Below are positions 1-5,411 of a stretch of DNA of 5,411 bases, in pieces. Origin of the DNA: an uncultured Devosia sp. Lineage in GTDB: Bacteria; Pseudomonadota; Alphaproteobacteria; Rhizobiales; Devosiaceae. Every line of letters begins with the position of its first letter. Position 1 is the first letter of the stretch. The translations under genes were made by a program, and so were the position numbers. The stretch is from the NCBI GenBank assembly GCA_913775215.1, contig CAJYKO010000112.1, positions 1 through 5,411 on the forward strand. Reading direction: 5' to 3'. The notes under the pieces are model-generated. The model saw only the letters and a list, made by a program, of their open reading frames with translations, was not told the origin of the DNA and did not search any database.

Positions 1-995
1 TCGTTGAGCTGAATCGCGGCCTTTTGCGGCAGGGTGCGGACATCCTTGAAATATTGGACGTGCCGCCGGACGATATCCTGAAGCGAGGCGGAGGAGAAGA
101 AATATTCCTGCCGCAGACGCAATTCCTGACCGGCAGGCGAACTATCAGCGGGATAGAGGACGCGGGTCAGCGCTTCTGCGCGGTTGCTCTCGGACAATGC
201 GCCCAGATGGTCGCCCGCGTTGAACTTGTCGAGCAGGATGGGGTCGATCGGCTGCGCGCTCCAGAGCCGCAGCGTATTCACCCGCGCCCCGCGCCAGCCG
301 ACGATCGGCGTGTCGTAGGCCACCGCGAGCAGATGCTCGTTCGGGCGCCATTCCTGCCGCACCGTACCGTCGGCATCGGTCTCCGGCTCCACCTGGCCGC
401 CGAACCCGACTTCATAGGCGCTTTCGCGGCGCTCGAATTCCCACGGATTGCCGTGCGCCAGCCAGTCTTCCGGCAACTCGACCTGCCAGCCTTCGCTCAT
501 TTCCTGGCGGAACAGGCCATGCACATAGCGAATGCCGTAGCCATAGGCGGGGATGTTTACCGAGGACATGGATTCGAGGAAGCACGCCGCCAGGCGCCCG
601 AGACCACCATTGCCCAAAGCCGCATCGGGTTCGAGGTTGATGAGGTCGCCGAGATCGACGTTGAGGTTCTTGAGCGCCTGCCCGATCGGCTCCATCAGGC
701 CCACATTGCTCATCGCATCGCGCATGAGCCGGCCGATCAGGAATTCGAGGCTGAGATAGTAGACGCGCTTGTGCGAAGTCCGCCACGTTTCGCGCGAACT
801 CTCCATCCAGCGGTCCATGATCCGGTCGCGCACCGCCAGAATCGCGGCGCGCAGCCAATCGTGCGGGCGGGCTACAATCGGGTCCTTGCCGACCGAGTAG
901 ATCAGCCTTTCAAGGATCTCGGCTTGAATCGCTTCAACAGTAGTCGCACGGGGCTCTGGTGTCGGAGCATCGTAGACGATCGGCTTTTGCGGCAT
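1..995 (-). CDS. glgP: Glycogen/starch phosphorylase, N-terminal part (cut by window edge)
   Basis: This gene encodes a GT35-family alpha-glucan phosphorylase, a cytoplasmic PLP enzyme that releases glucose-1-phosphate from glycogen by phosphorolysis. Only 331 of the usual 800-850 residues are present; the frame is open to position 1, so the C-terminal domain with the PLP lysine lies outside. Visible family blocks are YYLSLEFLIGR (residues 79-89), the glycine-rich LEPDAALGNGGLGRLAACF (121-139), IRYVHGLFRQ (155-164), ELPEDWLAHGNPWE (173-186) and ELRLRQEYFFSSASLQDI (291-308). The start is the ATG at 995-993, because a stop lies in frame just upstream (1011-1013) and no other ATG/GTG/TTG lies between. 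Its own ribosome binding site is weak (GGA, 7 nt away), whereas a strong GAGGGG site at 1024-1029 fits an out-of-frame ATG at 1014. It follows the antiporter gene on the same strand after a 96-bp gap. Family identity is certain; the exact N-terminus is not. Confidence 0.96.
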   Translation of the reverse strand, partial: MPQKPIVYDAPTPEPRATTVEAIQAEILERLIYSVGKDPIVARPHDWLRAAILAVRDRIMDRWMESSRETWRTSHKRVYYLSLEFLIGRLMRDAMSNVGLMEPIGQALKNLNVDLGDLINLEPDAALGNGGLGRLAACFLESMSSVNIPAYGYGIRYVHGLFRQEMSEGWQVELPEDWLAHGNPWEFERRESAYEVGFGGQVEPETDADGTVRQEWRPNEHLLAVAYDTPIVGWRGARVNTLRLWSAQPIDPILLDKFNAGDHLGALSESNRAEALTRVLYPADSSPAGQELRLRQEYFFSSASLQDIVRRHVQYFKDVRTLPQKAAIQLN

Positions 996-1014
996 ATCGC
1001 AATCCAGTGTTCAT
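934..1014 (-). other. Possible 26-codon leader ORF overlapping the glgP start
   Basis: An ATG at 1014-1012 has the best ribosome binding site in the area (GAGGGG at 1024-1029, 9 nt away). It opens a 26-codon frame beginning MNTGLRYAAKADRL and ending in TGA at 934-936. The frame is shifted relative to glgP and overlaps its first 20 or so codons. It could be a translated leader that couples to or limits glgP translation, or a trace of a one-base error that hides the true glgP start, or chance. The peptide resembles nothing I recognise. Confidence 0.25.
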
Positions 1015-1023
1015 GACGATGTT

Positions 1024-1029
1024 CCCCTC
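1024..1029 (-). promoter_or_regulatory. Strong Shine-Dalgarno sequence GAGGGG upstream of glgP
   Basis: On the minus strand this reads AGAGGGGAAC. It is 9 nt from the out-of-frame ATG at 1014 and 28 nt from the in-frame glgP ATG at 995, which is too far for direct use. It therefore matters for deciding how glgP translation begins. Confidence 0.5.
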
Positions 1030-1044
1030 TAGAAGCTTCACTCT

Positions 1045-1061
1045 TGCACTTAATTTGTGCA
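1045..1061. repeat. Inverted repeat TGCAC-N7-GTGCA upstream of glgP
   Basis: The plus strand shows TGCAC (1045-1049), an AT-only 7-nt spacer (TTAATTT) and GTGCA (1057-1061), a perfect 5-bp dyad of 17 bp total. It sits in the AT-richer 96-bp gap between the antiporter gene and glgP, about 50 bp before the glgP start. Dyads of this size with an AT centre are typical of dimeric repressor or activator sites; the 5-bp arms are short for a terminator and there is no T-run after it on the minus strand. The binding protein is unknown. Confidence 0.4.
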
Positions 1062-1091
1062 TCGAAAAGCCCCCTCGGAAGAGATGGCGAA

Positions 1092-2945
1092 TTAACTACC
1101 CGAGCTCGGTGTCGGCTGCGCGACGTTGTCCTCAGGCTCATGTTCTATAACGGTAATTCCGCTTTCGCGCGCCTGATCCTCGGCATTGCTGAGCAGTAGC
1201 CGGCCAAGGTTGCGCCAGTCTTCGCCGTTGAGCTGCAGCTCGAAGCGGCGCCGGTCACGATCCCGCACGCCTTCGATCACCTCGGCCGCTTCCTCGTCGC
1301 TCGCCCCCAGCATAACGACGGCTTCGCCGCCGAACGTCACAGCCGATTCGAACGTCTCGCGGATCTGGTATTCGACGCCAGCCCGCAGCAATTCGATACC
1401 GTGCTGGCGGTCGTAAGCACGCGCCATCACCCGCGCCAACGGGAATTGATCCCGCAAGAGCTCGGCGATTCGATTGGTCTGCTCTTTCTGGTCCGTGCAG
1501 AGAAGGATCAGGTCAGCAGTACCCGCACCCGCCGCTCGCAAAACATCGAGTCGGGTCCCATCGCCGTAATAGACCTTGAACCCGATCGATGCGGCGGCGC
1601 GGATCATCTTGGTGTCATTGTCGATGATCGAAACCGAGTGGCGCATGGCCAGCAGCGGTTGGCTGGCAATCTGCCCGAACCGCCCGAAACCAATGATCAG
1701 CACCCGGCCCGAAAGCCCGTTCGCGCGCTCCACGCCATCGAAGGAAACGACCTTCTTCGGCATGAACCGGCGCATGCCGATCAGCGCAAAGGGCGTCAGC
1801 ACCATGGAAATGATCACGGTCGCGGTGAAGATCGCATTGCTAGGCCCATCGATGATCCCAGCCGAAACCGCGGTCGTGTAGAGCACGAAAGCGAATTCCC
1901 CGCCCTGCCCCATCAGCACGGCGCGTTCCAACGCCTCGCCATGATCCGATTTCAGCAGCCGCGCGATGACGTAAATCGCGATCGCCTTGGCCGCCATGAA
2001 CACCACGACGCAAGCCGCGATGATCTGCCAATTATCCCCCACGGTCGTCAGATCGAGCGACATGCCGACGGCCAGAAAAAACAGCCCGAGCAAAAGTCCG
2101 CGGAAGGGCTCGACATCGGCCTCTAGCTGATGCCGGAACGCCGAAGTCGACAGCAGCACGCCAGCCAAAAATGCGCCCATGGCCATGGACAGCCCGCTGA
2201 CCTGGAACAGCAGCGCCGCACCCAGCACGACGAGCAGCGCTGCCGCCGTCATCACTTCTCGCACCTTGGCCGATGCGAGGATGGCAAAGAACGGGTTCAT
2301 CACCCGCCGCCCCAACCAGATCAGCAAGACAACCGCACCCAGCGCACCGGCAACGCCGACAAGGCGCGTCACCATCGACTGGTCTTCCCCCGTCGGCGCC
2401 AGCAGCGCGACGATCGCGAGCAGCGGCACGATGGCGAGATCTTCGAGCAGCAGGATCGACACCATCTTCTGCCCGCTCTCACTGGCCAGCTCGCCTCGCT
2501 CGCCGAGGATCTGCATGACGATCGCCGTCGAGGTCAGCACGAAACCCATGCCGAAAATGAACGCCACGACGGGCGCAAAGCCGAGCAAAACACCGGCCCC
2601 TGTCAGCAGCAGACCGCACGTGACCACCTGAATGACGCCCAGCCCAAAGATCTGCTTGCGCAGCGCCCAGAGCTTGCTGGGCTCCATTTCAAGCCCAATG
2701 ATGAAGAGGAACATCACGACGCCCAGTTCCGCCAGCTGCAGGACCGAGGCTGGATCGCGGATTAGGCCGATGCCGGAAGGCCCAAGCAGCAGGCCGGCCG
2801 CCAGGTAACCCAGCACGGACCCGAGCCCGATGCGCCGGAAAATCGGAACGGCAACGACGCCTGCCGCCAAGAGTACCACGATTGGGAAAAGATCGATCCC
2901 GTGGTGCGCCGCTTCTGCGGCATGCGCCACTGCTTCACCCGCCAT
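1092..2945 (-). CDS. KefB/KefC-type monovalent cation:proton antiporter (CPA2) with TrkA-N domain
   Basis: The 617-residue product is an inner-membrane antiporter of the CPA2 family, expected to exchange K+ (or Na+) for H+. Residues ~15-395 form a hydrophobic Na+/H+-exchanger domain of about 12-13 helices, with GYLAAGLLLGPSGIGLI (46-62), the core LLLEDLAIVPLLA (165-177), the regulatory-loop block HQLEADVEPFRGLLLGLFF (272-290) and GQGGEFAFV (346-354). Residues ~413-533 form a Rossmann TrkA-N/RCK domain with GFGRFG (419-424), acidic Asp442 after the second strand, YYGDGTRLDVL (459-469) and RETFE (529-533), all very like E. coli KefC. No TrkA-C domain follows; the tail is short and acidic. The core is Glu-Asp (E168/D169) where E. 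coli KefC has Gln-Asp. An upstream GTG at 2981 would add 12 residues, but it lacks a ribosome binding site, whereas the ATG at 2945 has GGGGATAAG just ahead. No KefF/KefG partner gene is visible. Ion choice and glutathione gating are not shown by sequence. Confidence 0.93.
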   Translation of the reverse strand: MAGEAVAHAAEAAHHGIDLFPIVVLLAAGVVAVPIFRRIGLGSVLGYLAAGLLLGPSGIGLIRDPASVLQLAELGVVMFLFIIGLEMEPSKLWALRKQIFGLGVIQVVTCGLLLTGAGVLLGFAPVVAFIFGMGFVLTSTAIVMQILGERGELASESGQKMVSILLLEDLAIVPLLAIVALLAPTGEDQSMVTRLVGVAGALGAVVLLIWLGRRVMNPFFAILASAKVREVMTAAALLVVLGAALLFQVSGLSMAMGAFLAGVLLSTSAFRHQLEADVEPFRGLLLGLFFLAVGMSLDLTTVGDNWQIIAACVVVFMAAKAIAIYVIARLLKSDHGEALERAVLMGQGGEFAFVLYTTAVSAGIIDGPSNAIFTATVIISMVLTPFALIGMRRFMPKKVVSFDGVERANGLSGRVLIIGFGRFGQIASQPLLAMRHSVSIIDNDTKMIRAAASIGFKVYYGDGTRLDVLRAAGAGTADLILLCTDQKEQTNRIAELLRDQFPLARVMARAYDRQHGIELLRAGVEYQIRETFESAVTFGGEAVVMLGASDEEAAEVIEGVRDRDRRRFELQLNGEDWRNLGRLLLSNAEDQARESGITVIEHEPEDNVAQPTPSSGS

Positions 2946-2979
2946 GATTCTTATCCCCGCCGGCACGTTTATGGGAGAC

Positions 2980-3008
2980 ACTTGTGCCGCAGCACCCGCG
3001 CCGTCAAG
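2980..3008 (-). promoter_or_regulatory. Weak candidate promoter for the antiporter gene
   Basis: On the minus strand CTTGAC (3008-3003) matches the alphaproteobacterial -35 consensus exactly. After 17 nt comes ACAAGT (2985-2980), a poor -10. If real, transcription would begin near 2973, downstream of the alternative GTG start at 2981, which would favour the ATG at 2945. The 98-bp gap between the AI-2E-family gene and the antiporter is GC-rich and holds small 4-bp-stem inverted repeats (such as CCCC-GCT-GGGG at 3028-3038) but no T-run terminator. Confidence 0.25.
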
Positions 3009-3043
3009 GCGGCTGCGCGCAGACGTTCCCCGCTGGGGCGAAG

Positions 3044-4291
3044 CTAGCTCGACGCCTCGACACCCGTCGGAGCTGTCCCGTCCGGCGGCTCAAGCCGTTC
3101 CTGCTTGCGCTTTTCATTGTCGTCGAGCACCTCTTCCTTCTGCTCGCGGATCGCCTGCGCCGCATTGGCAAGCACCACATCGCGCTCGGTCATATAGCGC
3201 GTGCGCCGCACCGGGCGCTTGGGCTGGACCGGCCGGCTCGGCAGCGCATGGGTCAGGATTGAAGTCGCAATCAAGAGCGTCGGCACGGCGACAAGGCCGC
3301 CGATCGGCCCCCAGGCCCAAAGCCAGAAGGTGATCGAGAGGAAAATGATGAAGGGATTGAGCGTCATCGTGCGGCCGATGAAATGCGGCGTCACGATCTG
3401 CCCTTCGACGAAGTTGATGCCCATGTAGCAAAGCGCCGGAAGCAGAATGTGCTGCATCTCGGTCTGCGTGCCCAGCCCGACCGCTAGCAGGATCACGATC
3501 ATCGTCCCCTGCCCTACATAGGGGATATAGTTGAGCACGGCCGCCAGGGCACCCCAGAGGATGGGCGATGGCATACCGATCAGCCACATCACCGCCGTCA
3601 CCGCAATTCCTACGCAGAAATTGATGAAAGTGATCGAGAGCAGAAACCGGCTGACCTTGGCCTCGACATCGCGGAACACATGCGCCGTGCGCCAGCGCAT
3701 CCGGCGCGTAATACATAGCGACAACACCGAAATACGGATGTGATCGCGCGTCGCAACAAAGAAATAGAGGCTGGCGAGGAAAATCAGGATTTGCGCCAGG
3801 ATTGCCGGCGCCAGCATGGCGACGCTTGCCATGGCGCTACCATCTTCGACATTGACGCTCACCGCGGCGCCGCCACCAAAGATCTCGGTAATCTGCGCCT
3901 GCAGTGCGGAGAGGCTTTCAATAGGCTCCTTTAGATTGGCCAATTGCCCCTGCAGCTTGTCCCAGATCAGCGGCGCCCTCGCCACCCACTCGCTGAGCGG
4001 CAAGGCAAAGAGCACGATGCCTGCAGCAATGATGGTCAAGAGCAGCAGCACCACGACTGCAGCCGAAAGCGCGGGCGGAATGCCAACTGCTTCCAGCCGA
4101 TCCGCCACCGGCCCGAACATCAGCCCGATGACGATCGCCAGCGTGACAGGCGCCAAAAACACCTGTCCGGCCTGCAACACGAACAACAGCACGACTGCAC
4201 CAATTCCGACCACGGCGACGCGCGCAGCATTGTTGAGCACGCGCTCGAATTGGCTCTCGTTCATGTCCTCGCTAGCGGGCCCTGTGCGCAT
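3044..4291 (-). CDS. AI-2E transporter family (PerM/TqsA-like) membrane protein
   Basis: This is a 415-residue polytopic inner-membrane protein of the AI-2E transporter family (PF01594, formerly UPF0118). Hydrophobic segments lie at about 24-62, 73-99, 155-180, 219-240, 243-275, 280-296 and 310-350, with a soluble loop at ~100-150. Family blocks are clear: PSPILWGALAAVLNYIPYVG (241-260), NFVEGQIVTPHFIGRTMTLN (293-312) and FWLWAWGPIGGLVAVPTLL (322-340). Residues ~352-415 are a charged cytoplasmic tail rich in Arg, Lys and Glu. E. coli TqsA exports the signal AI-2, but other members act as Na+(Li+)/H+ antiporters or have no known substrate, so the family name should not be read as a function; no luxS or lsr gene is present here. 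ATG 4291 is used; a second in-frame ATG at 4264 (MNESQFERVL) is an equal candidate, since neither has a well-spaced ribosome binding site. The antiporter gene follows after about 98 bp on the same strand. Confidence 0.92.
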   Translation of the reverse strand: MRTGPASEDMNESQFERVLNNAARVAVVGIGAVVLLFVLQAGQVFLAPVTLAIVIGLMFGPVADRLEAVGIPPALSAAVVVLLLLTIIAAGIVLFALPLSEWVARAPLIWDKLQGQLANLKEPIESLSALQAQITEIFGGGAAVSVNVEDGSAMASVAMLAPAILAQILIFLASLYFFVATRDHIRISVLSLCITRRMRWRTAHVFRDVEAKVSRFLLSITFINFCVGIAVTAVMWLIGMPSPILWGALAAVLNYIPYVGQGTMIVILLAVGLGTQTEMQHILLPALCYMGINFVEGQIVTPHFIGRTMTLNPFIIFLSITFWLWAWGPIGGLVAVPTLLIATSILTHALPSRPVQPKRPVRRTRYMTERDVVLANAAQAIREQKEEVLDDNEKRKQERLEPPDGTAPTGVEASS

Positions 4292-4420
4292 TGTCTCTTT
4301 TCTGGGGTTATTGACGCTCCATCTACAACGTTAACGCTAGCCCACCGTTCCAGCCTGTCGACCGTTGGCGATCTCCCGGCTAATGTTCCCTTGTTTTCGC
4401 TTCGCTTTCAGGGACAGACC
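4292..4420. promoter_or_regulatory. Divergent promoter region between AI-2E-family gene and nucleoside hydrolase gene
   Basis: This 129-bp region must hold the start signals for both outward-facing genes. A TTGACG at 4311-4316 on the plus strand resembles a -35, but no good -10 lies 16-18 nt after it. An 8-bp perfect palindrome CGTTAACG lies at 4329-4336, and the motif CGTT recurs at 4329, 4346 and 4363 with 17-bp steps. These could be operator sites for a regulator of nucleoside use, but no regulator gene is in the window to pair with them. Confidence 0.45.
4410..4414 (+). promoter_or_regulatory. Ribosome binding site of the nucleoside hydrolase gene
   Basis: AGGGA lies 6 nt ahead of the ATG at 4421. 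It decides the start: the reading frame stays open far upstream (to 3944), but that upstream part is antisense to the AI-2E-family gene, while homology to nucleoside hydrolases begins exactly at this ATG. Confidence 0.75.
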
Positions 4421-5362
4421 ATGCCGCGCAAGATCATCATCGATACCGACCCAGGCCAGGACGATGCCGTTGCCATCCTCCTCGCGCTAGCCTCGCCCGA
4501 AGATTTCGAGGTGGTCGGCGTGGTTGCGGTAGCCGGCAATGTTGGGCTCCATCACAACGCCACCAATGCCCGCAAGATCGTCGAACTCGCCGGCCGCCCG
4601 GATGTCCCCGTCTATGCCGGCTGCTCGCGCCCCATGCGCCGCACCCTCGTCACCGCGGAACACGTCCATGGCGACACCGGTCTCAATGGCCCCGATCTAC
4701 CCCCACCGACGATCGAGCTTCAGCCCGAACACGGCGTCGATTATCTCATCGACGCAATAATGAGCGCCGAACCCAAATCGATCACCCTTTGCACGCTCGG
4801 TCCGCTGACCAATATCGCTATGGCAATAGTGAAAGAGCCGCGCATCGCCGAGCGCGTCGCAGAACTCGTCATGATGGGTGGCGCCTATTTCGAAGTCGGC
4901 AACATCACCCCAGCCGCCGAATTCAATATCTATGTCGATCCGGACGCCGCCGACATCGTCTTCAAAAGCGGCATCAAGCTCACCGTCCTGCCGCTCGACG
5001 TCACCCACCAGATGCAGTCGACTCCTGCCCGCCTCAACGCTATCAAGGCCATCGGCAACAAGTCCGGCCAGGCGGCCTACGACATGCTGACCTTCTCGGA
5101 AGGCTTCGATCTCAAGAAATACGGCTGGGAAGGCGCCCCGCTCCACGATCCCACGGTCATCGCCTACCTCATCGACCCCACTATTTTCGAAGGTCGCGAG
5201 TGCAACGTGACCATCGAAACGACAAGCGAACTCACCATCGGCATGACCGTCACCGACTACTGGCACGTCACCGACAAACCCAAAAACGCCACCTACATCC
5301 GCTCCGGCGATGCCGACCGCTTCTACGATCTTCTTACTGAACGGCTAGCGCGGCTGCCATAA
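4421..5362 (+). CDS. Nucleoside hydrolase (inosine/uridine-preferring type)
   Basis: The 313-residue product, a normal full length for the family, hydrolyses the N-glycosidic bond of ribonucleosides to free base and ribose in the cytoplasm, for salvage or carbon use. The N-terminal signature IIIDTDPGQDDAVA (residues 5-18) supplies calcium ligands D10 and D15 and the general-base Asp D14. Other active-site residues align one position off the well-studied Crithidia enzyme: N40 in AGN, H83 in HVHGDTGL, the LGPLTNIA block (126-133), N161, E167 and N169 in GNITPAAEFNIYVDPDAA (160-177), and H242-D243 in LHDPT. The histidine at 242 places it with enzymes that use His to protonate the leaving base. 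No signal peptide is seen. The start is ATG 4421 with AGGGA 6 nt upstream; the stop TAA is at 5360-5362. It is transcribed away from the three other genes, and no nucleoside transporter or ribokinase is visible, so the preferred substrate (purine or pyrimidine, RihA/B/C-like) cannot be set. Confidence 0.95.
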   Translation: MPRKIIIDTDPGQDDAVAILLALASPEDFEVVGVVAVAGNVGLHHNATNARKIVELAGRPDVPVYAGCSRPMRRTLVTAEHVHGDTGLNGPDLPPPTIELQPEHGVDYLIDAIMSAEPKSITLCTLGPLTNIAMAIVKEPRIAERVAELVMMGGAYFEVGNITPAAEFNIYVDPDAADIVFKSGIKLTVLPLDVTHQMQSTPARLNAIKAIGNKSGQAAYDMLTFSEGFDLKKYGWEGAPLHDPTVIAYLIDPTIFEGRECNVTIETTSELTIGMTVTDYWHVTDKPKNATYIRSGDADRFYDLLTERLARLP

Positions 5363-5378
5363 CTTGTCCCGATCCGTC

Positions 5379-5411
5379 CCTCCCCCTATCAGGGGGAGGC
5401 TAGGTGGGGGT
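5379..5411. repeat. GC-rich palindromic intergenic repeat, possible terminator (cut by window edge)
   Basis: CCTCCCCCT (5379-5387) and AGGGGGAGG (5391-5399) form a perfect 9-bp stem around a 3-nt ATC loop, followed by CTAGGTGGGGGT up to the window end. It begins 16 bp after the nucleoside hydrolase stop codon. From general knowledge, near-identical C-run/G-run palindromes with a TAGGTGGGGG tail recur between genes in many Hyphomicrobiales and some Caulobacterales, so this is probably one copy of a dispersed REP-like element. There is no T-run, so it is not a classic intrinsic terminator, but the stem could stop RNA polymerase or protect the mRNA 3' end. Confidence 0.7.

Noticed and set aside
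24..1016. 330-codon open frame on the plus strand
   Set aside because: It lies antisense across almost all of the glgP fragment and has no protein-family signature; long antisense frames are common in high-GC genes. The minus-strand frame has unmistakable phosphorylase motifs.
1028..1108. Restriction-site-like strings (TCTAGAAGCTT at 1028-1038, CGAGCTCGGT at 1101-1110) resembling a cloning polylinker
   Set aside because: The order and spacing do not match a vector polylinker, the second string codes for the antiporter's C-terminal residues, and surrounding sequence is continuous with native genes.
1401..2765. Long plus-strand open frames (1401-2126 and 2130-2765)
   Set aside because: They are antisense to the Kef-type antiporter gene, their products are rich in Arg, His and Gln without any fold pattern, and they mirror codon bias of the real gene.
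3001..3040. Small hairpins between the AI-2E-family gene and the antiporter gene as an intrinsic terminator
   Set aside because: Stems are only about 4 bp and no T-run follows on the minus strand, so termination is not supported.
3944..4420. Upstream in-frame extension of the nucleoside hydrolase
   Set aside because: The frame happens to stay open, but it is antisense to the AI-2E-family gene; homology and a good ribosome binding site place the start at 4421.
1..5411. tRNA, rRNA, CRISPR array, insertion sequence or phage genes
   Set aside because: No tandem spaced repeats, no transposase-like protein and no tRNA/rRNA-like segment were seen; coding density leaves little room for them.

Overview
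The window is GC-rich, with C/G-biased third codon positions, and carries four protein-coding genes, nearly wall to wall. Protein style (alphaproteobacterial GlgP, a Kef-type antiporter with a Glu-Asp core motif) and a GC-rich palindrome of the type scattered between genes in Hyphomicrobiales point to an alphaproteobacterium of the Rhizobiales/Hyphomicrobiales, perhaps near Devosia. This placement is inferred from memory of protein families, not from a database comparison.

Layout: positions 1-995 (minus strand) hold the N-terminal 331 codons of glycogen phosphorylase (glgP), cut by the window's left edge. Positions 1092-2945 (minus) encode a 617-residue KefB/KefC-type cation:proton antiporter with a cytoplasmic TrkA-N (RCK) nucleotide-binding domain. 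Positions 3044-4291 (minus) encode a 415-residue AI-2E/PerM-family membrane protein with a charged C-terminal tail. Position 4292-4420 is a divergent intergenic region. Positions 4421-5362 (plus) encode a complete 313-residue inosine/uridine-type nucleoside hydrolase with all the expected calcium- and ribose-binding residues. The window ends in a perfect 9-bp-stem palindrome, 5379-5399, followed by a G-rich tail.

The three minus-strand genes run in one direction, but with gaps of roughly 100 bp each, so they may be separate transcription units. Two are membrane transporters (ion homeostasis and an unassigned export or exchange role), and glgP belongs to glycogen breakdown. The nucleoside hydrolase feeds purine/pyrimidine salvage and is read the other way. 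Nothing shows that the four act in one pathway.

I found no new biological system here. The points most worth a second look are the translation start of glgP, where the strong ribosome binding site faces an out-of-frame ATG; the operator-like inverted repeat just upstream of it; the Glu-Asp variant in the antiporter core; a 17-bp-spaced CGTT series in the divergent promoter region; and the terminal palindromic repeat.
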